Part shown: positions 1 to 8,860 of the stretch, in pieces
Layout: every line of letters starts with the position of its first letter
Numbering within the stretch: position 1 is the first letter of the stretch
Assembly: GCA_002413785.1 (NCBI GenBank)
Contig: DHXR01000021.1
Coordinates: forward strand, 28,196 to 92,195
Direction: 5' to 3'
Length of the DNA stretch: 64,000 nucleotides
Origin: Mucilaginibacter sp. UBA5151
GTDB lineage: Bacteria; Bacteroidota; Bacteroidia; Sphingobacteriales; Sphingobacteriaceae
Notes under the pieces: generated by a model
The model's database searches: none
What the model was told of the DNA's origin: nothing
What the model saw: the letters and a program-made list of their open reading frames with translations, nothing else
Position numbers and translations under genes: made by a program

Positions 1-1
1 A

Positions 2-100
2 AAACATTTTATTGTTGAACAGGAAAATTACATAAACATTGACCCTTTTGTCAGCATAAAGGAAAGCTGTGATTACTGTAAAAATGTATTGAAAGTTTAG
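2..100 (+). CDS. C-terminal end of a sugar phosphate isomerase/epimerase-like protein (partial)
   Basis: An open frame enters from the left edge and ends at TAG 98-100, giving 32 residues. The stretch HFIVEQENY followed by DPFVSIKESCDY resembles the C-terminus of xylose-isomerase-like TIM-barrel proteins, which often end in 'FVEQE..Y..DP..S...S..YL'. Such proteins act on sugars in the cytoplasm or periplasm. The next gene is a DUF1080 protein, a common neighbour of this family in Bacteroidota, which supports the reading. Only the tail is visible, so the substrate cannot be named. Confidence 0.6.
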   Translation, partial: KHFIVEQENYINIDPFVSIKESCDYCKNVLKV

Positions 101-205
101 TTAATTGGTTGATTGGGTTGGATTAAGTTGATTGAGTTTAATTTCTTAATCAATGGATTTCACTCAAACAACTACTCACTAAATCAACTTAATAAACCTA
201 ATAAA
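101..205. repeat. degenerate word array (TTGATT-type) with inverted half
   Basis: The gap between the isomerase tail and the DUF1080 gene is built from variants of GGTTGATT / AAGTTGATT, followed by the complementary words AATCAACTTAAT and AAACCTAATAAAC. The two halves could pair imperfectly. It codes for nothing visible and is one of many such arrays in this window, each using a different word. Confidence 0.5.
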
Positions 206-212
206 CTAATGT

Positions 213-977
213 ATGAAATATTCAATTTTATTCACCGCAATATTGTCAGGGAGCTTTTTAATGGCAAATGCGCAACAGGCAAAACCGGAAGATACTGAAA
301 TTTGGGATCCCATTCCAAAAGTAGTAACTCCGGGCGCTAAATTAGGCGATGCACCTTCGGATGCGATCGTTTTATTTGATGGTACCAATCTTGACCAATG
401 GGTTCAAAACAGCGATGGTTCGCCAGCCAAATGGGATGTTAAGGATGGGATATTAACTGTCAATAAAAATTACGGCAATATTGACACAAAGAAATTATTT
501 ACCAATTATCAGTTACATATTGAATGGCGCGAACCTGAAGGACTCGAAGGATCAGGGCAGGGCAGGGGTAACAGCGGTGTGTTTTTAGCATCAATAGGCA
601 AAGGTGATGCCGGGTATGAATTACAGGTTTTGGATTCATACAACAATAAAACTTATGTTAACGGCATGGCCGGGAGTATCTACAAACAAGCGATCCCCTT
701 GGCTAACCCCGGACGAAAAAATGGAGAATGGCAAAGCTATGATGTGATCTGGACGGCCCCTACTTTTAATGCCGATGGTTTATTAAAATCCCCTGCAAGG
801 GTAACCATATTTTTTAACGGCGTTTTGGTAGAAAATAATTTTGAGTTGTTGGGTCCAACTTTATACATTGGCAAACCGGCATACAAAGCACATGGTCCTT
901 CGCCAATCAAATTACAGGCACATGGCGATAAAAGCAAACCTTTGAGCTTCCGTAATATTTGGGTGAGGGAGTTGTAA
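213..977 (+). CDS. secreted DUF1080 (3-keto-disaccharide hydrolase-like) protein
   Basis: A 254-residue protein with a cleavable signal peptide (hydrophobic residues 5-18, then ANAQQA). The remainder fits the DUF1080 family, a concanavalin/LamG-like beta-sandwich: 'LFDGTNLDQW' near residue 52, 'NSGVFL' near 125, 'YELQVLDSYNN' near 138, 'W..Y.V.W.AP' near 175, and 'RNIWVREL' at the very end. Family members hydrolyse 3-keto-glycosides or bind sugars outside the cytoplasm. The gene follows a probable sugar isomerase gene and precedes a secreted glutaminase-like gene. The ATG is chosen because it begins the signal peptide; no Shine-Dalgarno is seen, as is usual in this phylum. The exact substrate is unknown. 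Confidence 0.85.
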   Translation: MKYSILFTAILSGSFLMANAQQAKPEDTEIWDPIPKVVTPGAKLGDAPSDAIVLFDGTNLDQWVQNSDGSPAKWDVKDGILTVNKNYGNIDTKKLFTNYQLHIEWREPEGLEGSGQGRGNSGVFLASIGKGDAGYELQVLDSYNNKTYVNGMAGSIYKQAIPLANPGRKNGEWQSYDVIWTAPTFNADGLLKSPARVTIFFNGVLVENNFELLGPTLYIGKPAYKAHGPSPIKLQAHGDKSKPLSFRNIWVREL

Positions 978-988
978 GGGCGGAAAGT

Positions 989-1088
989 CCATCGACCATC
1001 GACCATAGTCTATAGTCGATGGTTTTATATTTGGGATAGCGTTATCGCCATTCTTTTACCATGGACTATCGACTATGGACCATGGACT
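989..1088. repeat. degenerate word array (CCATRGACTATCGAC-type)
   Basis: Words such as CCATCGACC, ATAGTCTATAGTCGATGG, CCATGGACTATCGAC and TATGGACCATGGAC recur in both orientations across the gap between two genes, so the RNA could fold on itself. The array runs into the first possible ATG (1075) of the next open frame, which argues for the later ATG at 1102. Confidence 0.6.
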
Positions 1089-1101
1089 AAAAAAAACATC
1101 T

Positions 1102-3555
1102 ATGAGAAAAGTCACTCTTTGGGCAATAGTATTATTTTTTACAACTAATCTGGTTAACGCCCAGGCCAAAAAGGCCCCGGCTTATCCGCTGATTAATCAC
1201 AATACTTATTTCAGTATCTGGTCGTTTTCCGATACTTTAAATGCCTCGCCTACCAAACACTGGACGGGCAAGGACCAATCGCTGTTGGGGCTTATAAAAG
1301 TTGACGGAACCACATACAGGTTCATGGGTAAGGAAACGCCTGTTTATAAAACTATTTTACCTGCCTCGGATGAACGGGCGTATCAATGCAAATACACCCA
1401 AACAGAGCCTGCCGGAAGCTGGGAAAGCATAAAATACGACGACAGCAACTGGAATACCGGCGCTGCCCCGTTCACTGATGACAAGGAGCATGCAAAAACC
1501 TTATGGGTCAGTAAAAATATATGGCTGAGGCGCAGTTTTACCCTAAATGACCTGAATATTGATAAGCTGGTATTAAAGCTGTACCATGATGATAATATAG
1601 AGGTTTACCTGAACGGGGAAAAGGTATATAGCTTTATTGGATGGACAAGCGATTTTAAGCTGATCCCGCTGAAAGATAAGATTAAAGATAAGTTAAAAGC
1701 AGGCGACAATGTTTTGGCCATCCACTGCGCCAATACATCAGGCGGTTCCTGGCTTGATGGGGGGCTGCTTAACGAAGTTAAAGAACCGTCGAACAACGTA
1801 TTGCTGGCCAAACAAAAAAGCGTTGAAATAAACGCAACGCAAACTATTTATAATTTTGAATGTGTAGGCGTTAACCTTGAGGTAAGCTTTACTTCGCCCT
1901 TACTGATGAATGACCTTGCTGTTTTTTCGAGGCCGGTATCATATATTAGTTATAGGGTAATATCAAACGATGGTAAAAATCATAATGTAAAAGTTTTATT
2001 CGGCGCTTCAACGGCAATAGCGGTTAACAGCCCCTCGCAGGAAGTAGGAACTAAAAAATACGATGCACAGGCATTGTCAGTTTTAAAGGCCGGTACCATT
2101 GCACAGCCGGTATTGAAAAAAAAGGGGGATGACCTGCGTATTGACTGGGGATATATGTATGTTGCCGTACCAAAATCGGTAAACGAATTACAATATGTAA
2201 CCGGGCAGGACAGTTCGGTGAGTTCATTTGTTAGCGGGAAAATTAAATCAACCAATAAACCCGGAAAACAAAGGGTTTTAAATACCGTACTGAATTTCGG
2301 GAGCGTGGGCGCCGCAGCCAAAGAAAAATTTGTTGAACTGGGTTATGATGATTTGTTTTCGGTGCAATATTTCGGGCAAAATTTAAAACCCTGGTGGAAG
2401 TTAACAGGTGCCACTATTGAAAAGGAATTAAATACGGCTTCAGCACAATACGCAGCTGTAATGCGAAAATGCGATAGCTTTAATAAAAGTATGTACGCGG
2501 CAGCGCTAAAGGCGGGCGGTAAAAACTATGCCGATCTGTGTGTATTGGCTTACCGTCAGAGTATTTCGGCGCACCAGTTATTACAAAGCCCGCAGGGAGA
2601 TATATTATTCTTATCGAAAGAAAACTTTAGCAATGGCTCTATAAACACAGTTGATGTAACCTATCCTTCAGCCCCTTTATACTTGTTGTATAACCCCAAA
2701 TTGCTGGAAGGCATGCTGAACGGCATATTTTATTACTGCGAAAGTAAAAAGTGGGCACATAATTTTGCCGCGCATGATTTGGGAACCTATCCCCTGGCAA
2801 ACGGGCAAACTTATGACGAGAATATGCCGGTGGAAGAATCGGGCAATATGATTATCCTAACAGCTGCCATTGTAAAAGCCGAAGGAAATGCCGGTTACGC
2901 CAAAAAACACTGGGAAACATTAACCAAATGGGCTGCTTACTTAAGCGTCAATGGTGTCGACCCGGGTAACCAGTTGTGTACCGATGATTTTGCCGGTCAC
3001 CTGGCACGCAATGCAAACTTATCTGTAAAAGCAATTGTTGCATTAGGAGCATACGCGGATATGGCCGATAAGCTGGGCAAAAAAAATATTGCAAATAACT
3101 ACCGGAGCTTCGCAATAAGCAGTGCTGCCAAATGGCAAAACCTTGCAGATGCGGGCGATCATTATTCTCTTGTTTTTGGTAATAAAGACAGCTGGAGCCA
3201 GAAATACAACCTGATTTGGGATAAGGTTTTGGGCCTTCATCTATTTCCGCCTGCTGTTTATAAAAAGGAAATCAATTACTATATCACCAAACAAAACGCT
3301 TTCGGCTTACCTCTTGATAGCCGTAAAACCTACACCAAATCAGACTGGATTTTATGGACCGCTGCACTGGCAGATAATCCGAAGGATTTTAAAGCCCTTA
3401 TCGACCCGGTATATAAATTTGCAACAGAAACACCCTCACGCGTTCCATTAAGCGACTGGCACGAGACGACCAATGGAAAACTGGTTGGTTTCCAGGCACG
3501 CAGCGTAGTTGGGGGATATTTCATGAAACTTTTGGAAACCGGCTGGATAAAATAA
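1102..3555 (+). CDS. secreted DUF4965/DUF5127/DUF1793 glutaminase-like protein
   Basis: An 817-residue protein when started at ATG 1102. An in-frame ATG at 1075 exists, but the nine residues it adds come from a repeat array and would displace the signal peptide. After the signal peptide (hydrophobic core then NAQAK), the order fits fungal/bacteroidetal glutaminase A-like proteins: a short DUF4964 segment ('PLINHNTYFSIWSFSDTLN'), a galactose-binding-like insertion around residues 110-230 ('W.SI.YDDSNW', 'LYHDDNIEVYLNG'), DUF5127, and a C-terminal alpha-helical DUF4965/DUF1793 region ('HDLGTYPLANGQ', 'MPVEESGNM', 'NLIWDKVLGL', 'PSRVPLSDWHETT'). The likely role is extracytoplasmic hydrolysis of glutamine amides or a glycosidic bond; family activity is poorly proven. 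Confidence 0.8.
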   Translation: MRKVTLWAIVLFFTTNLVNAQAKKAPAYPLINHNTYFSIWSFSDTLNASPTKHWTGKDQSLLGLIKVDGTTYRFMGKETPVYKTILPASDERAYQCKYTQTEPAGSWESIKYDDSNWNTGAAPFTDDKEHAKTLWVSKNIWLRRSFTLNDLNIDKLVLKLYHDDNIEVYLNGEKVYSFIGWTSDFKLIPLKDKIKDKLKAGDNVLAIHCANTSGGSWLDGGLLNEVKEPSNNVLLAKQKSVEINATQTIYNFECVGVNLEVSFTSPLLMNDLAVFSRPVSYISYRVISNDGKNHNVKVLFGASTAIAVNSPSQEVGTKKYDAQALSVLKAGTIAQPVLKKKGDDLRIDWGYMYVAVPKSVNELQYVTGQDSSVSSFVSGKIKSTNKPGKQRVLNTVLNFGSVGAAAKEKFVELGYDDLFSVQYFGQNLKPWWKLTGATIEKELNTASAQYAAVMRKCDSFNKSMYAAALKAGGKNYADLCVLAYRQSISAHQLLQSPQGDILFLSKENFSNGSINTVDVTYPSAPLYLLYNPKLLEGMLNGIFYYCESKKWAHNFAAHDLGTYPLANGQTYDENMPVEESGNMIILTAAIVKAEGNAGYAKKHWETLTKWAAYLSVNGVDPGNQLCTDDFAGHLARNANLSVKAIVALGAYADMADKLGKKNIANNYRSFAISSAAKWQNLADAGDHYSLVFGNKDSWSQKYNLIWDKVLGLHLFPPAVYKKEINYYITKQNAFGLPLDSRKTYTKSDWILWTAALADNPKDFKALIDPVYKFATETPSRVPLSDWHETTNGKLVGFQARSVVGGYFMKLLETGWIK

Positions 3556-3634
3556 AGTAGAACCGGATTTAATCCAAAAAACACCGTGCTTTATTTTAGA
3601 CTAATCTCAAATTAACTAATCTCTAAAAAATTAT

Positions 3635-3642
3635 TACCTTTG
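3635..3642 (+). promoter_or_regulatory. TAnnTTTG promoter box of pyrR
   Basis: TACCTTTG matches the Bacteroidota -7 element. It lies 18 bp before the ATG at 3661 and overlaps an in-frame TTG at 3640, which shows that the TTG is not the translation start. Confidence 0.65.
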
Positions 3643-3660
3643 CCTAAATCCACCCATACG

Positions 3661-4206
3661 ATGCAAAACCCAATACTGCTCGACGGTCAAAAGTTTCAAA
3701 TTACATTACAGCGTTTATGCCGGCAGTTGATCGAAAATCATAACGATTTTTCTGAATCCGTGCTTATTGGCATACAGCCGCGCGGTATTTACCTGGCCCA
3801 ACGCATAGCCGAAGAACTACGAAAAATATTACCCGGTAAAAATATTCTGCAGGGCGACCTGGACATTACCTTTTACAGGGATGATTTCCGCCGCCGCGAA
3901 TCGCAGCTGATGCCCAATCAAACAAAAATTGATTTTATTATAGAAGGCAAAAAAGTAATCATGATGGATGATGTGCTTTGGACAGGCCGCACCATCCGCG
4001 CCGCAATGGATGCCCTGCAGGCATTCGGCAGGCCCGAAAAAATTGAACTGCTTACGTTGGTAGATCGCCGCTATTCAAGGCATATCCCCGTGGCGGCAGA
4101 CTATGTAGGAATTGAGGTTGATTCCATAGCCTCCCAAAAGGTAGTGGTGAGCTGGCGGGAAACTGACGGTGTGGATCAGATAACTTTGTTATCTGATGCG
4201 AAATAG
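3661..4206 (+). CDS. pyrR: PyrR, bifunctional pyrimidine operon regulator / uracil phosphoribosyltransferase
   Basis: A 181-residue type I phosphoribosyltransferase. The PRPP-binding loop 'VIMMDDVLWTGRTIRAAMDAL' (two acidic residues then TGRT) is the PyrR signature. 'GIQPRGIYLAQRI' near residue 45 and 'LVDRRYSRHIPVAADYVG' near 140 also fit PyrR. The protein salvages uracil and, in many bacteria, binds pyr mRNA to control transcription. It is followed on the same strand by pyrB, the usual context. No PyrR-binding stem-loop or attenuator could be assigned upstream, so whether it regulates here is open. Confidence 0.93.
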   Translation: MQNPILLDGQKFQITLQRLCRQLIENHNDFSESVLIGIQPRGIYLAQRIAEELRKILPGKNILQGDLDITFYRDDFRRRESQLMPNQTKIDFIIEGKKVIMMDDVLWTGRTIRAAMDALQAFGRPEKIELLTLVDRRYSRHIPVAADYVGIEVDSIASQKVVVSWRETDGVDQITLLSDAK

Positions 4207-4213
4207 CCGACAT

Positions 4214-4312
4214 TGTCATTGCGAGGCACGAAGCAATCGCGAACTATGTCAAACGGTTATGCATTGGCGAAAATTCAAAGTTCGCGATTGCCGCGCTTCG
4301 CTCGCAATGACA
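4214..4312. repeat. interspersed inverted repeat (GTCATTGCGAGG-type) between pyrR and pyrB
   Basis: Left arm 4214-4245 begins TGTCATTGCGAGGCACGAAG. Right arm 4279-4312 is its near-complete reverse complement ending CTCGCAATGACA. The arms are separated by about 33 bp. This sequence class (TCATTGCGAGG...) recurs in many unrelated bacterial genomes as a REP-like element. It sits inside a probable operon, so it will be transcribed as a long hairpin. Confidence 0.75.
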
Positions 4313-4462
4313 TACAGTAGAAATAGAAAAATAATATAAATCCAAAACGGCGAAAGCCCTTTTGAGCACAGCTGAAAAAACAACAAAAGCGAAAAATAAA
4401 ACGTCTGAATTCCGAATTAATAAATCCGAAATTGAACATTCGAAAACTGAAATACACAACAC

Positions 4463-5389
4463 ATGGCAGGACTTAGCACACGACATCTTTTAGGAATCAA
4501 AGATTTAAACCTAAACGATATTCAATTGATATTTGAAACTGCGGATAACTTTAAAACCGTTTTAAACCGGCCGATCAAAAAAGTGCCATCGCTGCGCGAT
4601 GTTACCATTGCCAATATATTTTTCGAGAATTCAACGCGTACCCGTCTGTCATTTGAGCTGGCTGAAAGACGCTTATCGGCTGATACTATAAATTTCGCGG
4701 CATCGTCGTCCTCTGTTACCAAGGGCGAGACGCTGATCGATACTGTAAACAATATCCTTGCCATGAAAGTGGATATGGTTGTGATGCGCCATCCTTATGC
4801 CGGCGCAGGTATTTTCCTGTCGAAACATGTTAAAGCACAGATAGTAAATGCGGGGGATGGTGCGCACGAGCACCCTACCCAGGCCCTGCTTGATGCTTTT
4901 TCTATCCGCGAAAAGCTGGGGGATGTGGCAGGTAAAAAGATTGCCATTGTAGGCGACATTTTGCACTCGCGTGTGGCGCTGTCCAATATACTATGTCTTA
5001 AACAGCTTGGCGCCGAAGTGATGGTTTGCGGCCCTACCACGCTGATCCCGAAATATATAGGCTCATTGGGCGTAAAGGTTGAACATAACCTGATAAAAGC
5101 CCTTAACTGGTGCGATGTAGCCAATATGCTGCGCATACAACTGGAACGCCAGGATATAAAATATTTTCCTTCCCTGCGCGAATACAGTATGCTGTATGGC
5201 TTAAACAAACAGATACTTGATTCTTTAGACAAAGAGATCATTGTGATGCACCCCGGCCCCATAAACCGCGGCGTGGAGATCACCAGCGATGTTGCCGACA
5301 GCAAACAATCCATCATACTGGATCAGGTGGAAAATGGTGTGGCTATACGTATGGCTGTGCTGTTTTTGCTGGCAGGGCAAACGCCGTAA
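4463..5389 (+). CDS. pyrB: aspartate carbamoyltransferase catalytic subunit
   Basis: A 308-residue protein that condenses carbamoyl phosphate and aspartate in the second step of pyrimidine synthesis. The carbamoyl-phosphate loop 'FFENSTRTRLSFE' lies near residue 51, 'SSSSVTKGETLIDT' near 77 supplies the 80s loop, 'HPTQALLD' lies near 135, and 'MHPGPINRGVEI' near 262 is the C-terminal signature. Length is normal. It follows pyrR with a repeat-filled 256-bp gap. No regulatory subunit gene (pyrI) is adjacent. Confidence 0.95.
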   Translation: MAGLSTRHLLGIKDLNLNDIQLIFETADNFKTVLNRPIKKVPSLRDVTIANIFFENSTRTRLSFELAERRLSADTINFAASSSSVTKGETLIDTVNNILAMKVDMVVMRHPYAGAGIFLSKHVKAQIVNAGDGAHEHPTQALLDAFSIREKLGDVAGKKIAIVGDILHSRVALSNILCLKQLGAEVMVCGPTTLIPKYIGSLGVKVEHNLIKALNWCDVANMLRIQLERQDIKYFPSLREYSMLYGLNKQILDSLDKEIIVMHPGPINRGVEITSDVADSKQSIILDQVENGVAIRMAVLFLLAGQTP

Positions 5390-5486
5390 CCGGCTTTCGG
5401 CAATTGGCATTTGCTTTAATTATTTTGTTATCAACTTTGTTAATTCTGCATCAATATTTTAGATAAAAAATTCTTAATATTGATGG

Positions 5487-6221
5487 ATGATCAGCAAAGT
5501 CCTAAATCTAATCAAAACAAATCTGCTTGGTGTGGCAGTGGCTTTTGGGATTTGTTCCTTTCTATATGAGGGCTTGATTAAATATAATTCAGGCTTTGTT
5601 CTAACAAAATATGCAGCCGTTTTGATTGTATTTGTTGCTATTTACAACAGGTACAATGATAAAATGATGGATGAAAAGCCATTACCTAAAAGTAAGTATG
5701 ATTTAAACTGGACGGTTTTAGCGCGTTATCTTAGAAAATGGTTGAGTGACGCGCCCGTGCAGGTGCTTATCTTTTCAGTGCTTTACTTCCTGGTTAACGA
5801 TAAAACTTACGCCCATGTATATGCCGGTTTATGGACGTGGGGATTTGTAGAAGGCTTTTTTAGATATGCGCAAAGGCAAAACTACCTTTCGGGCCTTGCA
5901 GATAAAGGCTTAACCGAAAAGGAAGTCAATAGATTTGAGTTTTTAAAAAAATGGAAGGAAAACAAAGAAAGAGGTTTAATAAAATATTGTTTGATTGATG
6001 GAGGTATTATAGCTGGTGCAATATTGTCTATCGGGGTGGGCATTGTTGGGATATTTATTTTAGGCAAAACGAATGCACATATATTTTCAGGCCCCGGTGA
6101 AATATTTCAGTTTATAGGAATTACTTACCTTATCGGGGCTATCATTGGGATTATTTCCTATAGAATTACCTGGTATATCAACCAAAACAAATTTGCACGC
6201 TTAACTGATCCTTTACATTAA
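5487..6221 (+). CDS. integral membrane protein of unknown function
   Basis: A 244-residue protein with about six hydrophobic segments: near residues 10-28, 36-52, 88-105, 108-120, 172-195 and 208-230. A charged cytoplasmic stretch near 135-165 is rich in Lys and Glu. No family is recognised. It stands alone between pyrB and a serine hydrolase on the same strand. An ATG four bases upstream is out of frame, and the ATG used begins the first hydrophobic segment directly. Confidence 0.7.
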   Translation: MISKVLNLIKTNLLGVAVAFGICSFLYEGLIKYNSGFVLTKYAAVLIVFVAIYNRYNDKMMDEKPLPKSKYDLNWTVLARYLRKWLSDAPVQVLIFSVLYFLVNDKTYAHVYAGLWTWGFVEGFFRYAQRQNYLSGLADKGLTEKEVNRFEFLKKWKENKERGLIKYCLIDGGIIAGAILSIGVGIVGIFILGKTNAHIFSGPGEIFQFIGITYLIGAIIGIISYRITWYINQNKFARLTDPLH

Positions 6222-6259
6222 TTCACCATTCCAAACGTTATACAAGGGTAATTTTAACG

Positions 6260-7678
6260 ATGAAATCAACATTCAGTATCCTTTTACTCTTCATCATTGC
6301 AACTTCCGCATCCGCCCAAAGCAGGCAGCAGCAAAAAGTTGATTCTGTGTTTACAATAGTTAAAAAGTATTTCAACCTTAAAAACGCCGATGCTATTTAT
6401 AACCTGGCCGGTGAGGATTTTCAAAAGGAATTAAGCATTGATGCCTTTAACGATGTTGCCGGCAAACAACTATTTCCTTTGGGCGAAATAAAAGAATCGT
6501 CGCTCATCAGCTTTGTGAATAACAATGTGGCAACCTACAAGCTGAAGTTCAGTTCGTTGACGCTGCAACTGCTCATGAGCCTTGATAAGCGCGATAAACT
6601 TGAACTGTTCCTGTTTCAGGAATATATAGAACCTTTGGGTGATAAAACGGCCCTGGAAATAACATCCAACCGTTTGATATCAGTTATGGACAAAAAAATA
6701 GATACGGTTGCCCGTACGTATATTCAAAAATCCACAACTGTCGGCGTGATTATTGGCATCATACAAAACGGCCAGGTGAGCACCTACAGCTACGGTGAAA
6801 CCATAAAAAGGAACGGCAAATTGCCCAATGCCGATAACTTTTTCGAACTCGGCTCAATTACCAAAACTTTTACAGCAACCTTGCTGGGTTATTATGTAAA
6901 CGAAGGAAAAATTAAGCTCAACGACCCGATCACCAAATTCCTGCCTGATTCTGTGGCAGAAAACCCTGAACTTAAAGGAATTACCCTGCTGAATTTATGT
7001 AACCACACCTCGGGTTTGGCCCGCATTCCGGATAACCTTTTTAGCCACGCAACCGACGCGCTGAACCCTTATAAAGATTATACAAAAGAGTTGTTATACG
7101 CCTATCTTAAAACCTGCAAACTAAACAGCAAACCGGGCGAAAAATACGCTTATTCAAATCTGGCTGTTGGTCTGCTGGGCAATATTTTAGAAAACGTCAG
7201 CGGGGAGGTTTATTCACAAATGGTGAGGGAGATCATTAGCAAACCACTGGGGATGTTCAGCACCGACCAGAACATAAACCCTTTACTTGCGCCACGTTTT
7301 GTGCAGGTATATAATAAGGACGGGCGGCCAACGGAAGCCTGGGATTTTGACGTATTAGCGCCCTGTGGTGCATTACGCTCAACCCTTAATGATATGCTGC
7401 TGTACGCTACGGCAAATCTGCATCCCGGTAACGATGAACTGTCAAAGGCTATTGTATTAACCCATAAAGTAACCTTTACCAAGGATGTGAAGATCGGCCT
7501 GGCCTGGCACATCATCACCGTAAACGGGGTCGACTATTATTTCCATAATGGCGGCACCAACGGCAGCAGCAGCTTTTTAGCCTTTAATTCTGATAAAAAC
7601 ATTGCCGTGGTAGTATTGTCAAATGCCGCTGAAAGCACTGATGAACTTGGCACGGGAATTTTGAAGAAATTGCAGTAA
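6260..7678 (+). CDS. secreted serine beta-lactamase-like hydrolase (class C / PBP fold)
   Basis: A 472-residue protein with a signal peptide (core ILLLFIIATSASA). The N-terminal ~110 residues resemble the small DUF3887-type domain often placed before such enzymes. The C-terminal beta-lactamase-family domain has all three motifs: S-I-T-K in 'ELGSITKTF' near residue 197, Y-S-N in 'KYAYSNLAVG' near 296, and 'HNGGTNG' (H-x-G) near 431. Members are esterases, D-aminopeptidases or beta-lactamases in the periplasm; the true substrate cannot be read from sequence. It converges with a LysR gene, separated by two inverted repeats. Confidence 0.85.
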   Translation: MKSTFSILLLFIIATSASAQSRQQQKVDSVFTIVKKYFNLKNADAIYNLAGEDFQKELSIDAFNDVAGKQLFPLGEIKESSLISFVNNNVATYKLKFSSLTLQLLMSLDKRDKLELFLFQEYIEPLGDKTALEITSNRLISVMDKKIDTVARTYIQKSTTVGVIIGIIQNGQVSTYSYGETIKRNGKLPNADNFFELGSITKTFTATLLGYYVNEGKIKLNDPITKFLPDSVAENPELKGITLLNLCNHTSGLARIPDNLFSHATDALNPYKDYTKELLYAYLKTCKLNSKPGEKYAYSNLAVGLLGNILENVSGEVYSQMVREIISKPLGMFSTDQNINPLLAPRFVQVYNKDGRPTEAWDFDVLAPCGALRSTLNDMLLYATANLHPGNDELSKAIVLTHKVTFTKDVKIGLAWHIITVNGVDYYFHNGGTNGSSSFLAFNSDKNIAVVVLSNAAESTDELGTGILKKLQ

Positions 7679-7700
7679 AGTGAGTTGAGCATTTATAATT

Positions 7701-7802
7701 GTCATCCTGAGCGTAGCGAAGGATCTTCTACGCCTTGCAATTTCCACCATGCATAGTCCGCTAAGTCTATCGTAGAAGATCCTTCACTGCGTTCAGGATG
7801 AC
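7701..7802. repeat. interspersed inverted repeat (GTCATCCTGAGCG-type)
   Basis: Left arm 7701-7732 begins GTCATCCTGAGCGTAGCGAA. Right arm 7771-7802 is a near-perfect reverse complement ending GTTCAGGATGAC. About 38 bp separate them. This is a known kind of dispersed bacterial inverted repeat. It lies in the gap between convergent genes. Confidence 0.75.
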
Positions 7803-7850
7803 AAAAGAATAATGGATGATTGGGTGAGTAGTTTATTAGGTTGACAGGCA

Positions 7851-7881
7851 GACTTACGAAGTTTAAAAAACTTCGTAAGTC
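7851..7881. terminator. convergent-gene hairpin, copy 1 (ACTTACGAAGTTT family)
   Basis: A perfect inverted repeat GACTTACGAAGTTT / AAACTTCGTAAGTC with a three-base loop lies between the converging serine hydrolase and lysR genes. An outer 9-bp pairing (GGTGAGTAG at 7824-7832 with the last codons of lysR) extends it. The same stem recurs at 48071-48098 and 63274-63306, also between convergent genes. A bidirectional transcription stop is the simplest reading. Confidence 0.6.
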
Positions 7882-7884
7882 TCT

Positions 7885-8784
7885 CTACTCACCAATATGC
7901 TTCAACGCATAAGCAATAAAATTGCTGGTCAGTCCGTAGTCTTCCGTCCCCTTGCGGCGGATAAAAAAGAAATCGCGGGTAATTTTCAGCCCTTCTATGG
8001 GTACTTCAACCAGATCGCCTTCTGCTAATTGGCGGATGATGGACGGGCGCGGCATAAAGCCGAGGCATTGATCGGCCAATAGAAAGTTTTTAAGCGCTTC
8101 GGTACCGCCCAGCCTTATTTTTACCGACAGTTCTGCCGGTTTAATGTGCAGTGCTGATAATGATTTCAACAAAGCGTTTAAAGTCCCCGAGCCTCTTTCG
8201 CGCAAAGCAAGCGGCGTTTTTACAAATTGTTTCAGCGTTAATGATTTCCCTGCCAGCGGACTTTTCGCAGAGCAAACCGGGATCACCTCATCGCTCATAA
8301 AAGGTTTGTACGATACGGTGGTCAGTTTATTGTCCACCTCTATAATGCCAATATCCACCTCGTGGTTTAGCAGGGCATTTAAAATATATTCGGAATTGCG
8401 GTTAACCAGCTGAACATCCACATTGGTATACTCACGCTGAAAACCTGATAATATCGACGGCAAAATATAAAGGGCGATTGTGGTGCTGGCCCCCAGGCGC
8501 AAGTGCCCTGCCGCGTGCGAAAGGCTGCTTAAAACCGACAGGTCGTATTCGGCCTTGCGTTCAATTTCCGTAGCCTGCAGCAGGTACTCGTTTAACTTTT
8601 TACCCGCTTCGGTAAGCAATATGCTGTTCCCTTTCCGTTCAAAAAGAGGCACTTTGTACTGGTCTTCCAGCGCTTTAATATGTTTGCTGATGGCAGGCTG
8701 CGTAACAAAAAGTATCTGTGCCGCCTTACTGAAACTAAGGTTGGCGGCAACTTCCATAAAAACACGGTGAGAGAACGAGATCAT
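7885..8784 (-). CDS. LysR family transcriptional regulator
   Basis: A 299-residue protein with a winged helix-turn-helix at residues 1-62 ('FMEVAANLSFSKAAQILF', 'TQPAISKHIKALED', 'LFERKGNSILLTEAG'), a linker helix, and a substrate-binding domain of two Rossmann-like lobes starting near residue 92. Such proteins bind DNA as tetramers and respond to a small effector. Its target is unclear because no divergent gene lies next to it; the upstream gap holds an intron remnant, then a desaturase gene on the same strand. Confidence 0.9.
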   Translation of the reverse strand: MISFSHRVFMEVAANLSFSKAAQILFVTQPAISKHIKALEDQYKVPLFERKGNSILLTEAGKKLNEYLLQATEIERKAEYDLSVLSSLSHAAGHLRLGASTTIALYILPSILSGFQREYTNVDVQLVNRNSEYILNALLNHEVDIGIIEVDNKLTTVSYKPFMSDEVIPVCSAKSPLAGKSLTLKQFVKTPLALRERGSGTLNALLKSLSALHIKPAELSVKIRLGGTEALKNFLLADQCLGFMPRPSIIRQLAEGDLVEVPIEGLKITRDFFFIRRKGTEDYGLTSNFIAYALKHIGE

Positions 8785-8799
8785 AGATTATAATGTTTT

Positions 8800-8807
8800 C
8801 AAAGATA
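8800..8807 (-). promoter_or_regulatory. TAnnTTTG promoter box of the lysR gene
   Basis: On the minus strand the box reads TATCTTTG and ends 15 bp before the ATG at 8784, a typical position for a Bacteroidota -7 element. Confidence 0.5.
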
Positions 8808-8860
8808 GTAAAACAGTATAATTAAAAGTTATAATGGAGATTTAATAGTAACCTTAATGT

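Noticed and set aside
3640..3660. TTG start for pyrR at 3640
   Set aside because: It overlaps the TACCTTTG promoter box, so the first transcribed ATG at 3661 is the start.
4244..4486. Minus-strand open frames over the pyrR-pyrB gap
   Set aside because: They are composed of the inverted repeat and AT-rich spacer and show no protein-like composition.
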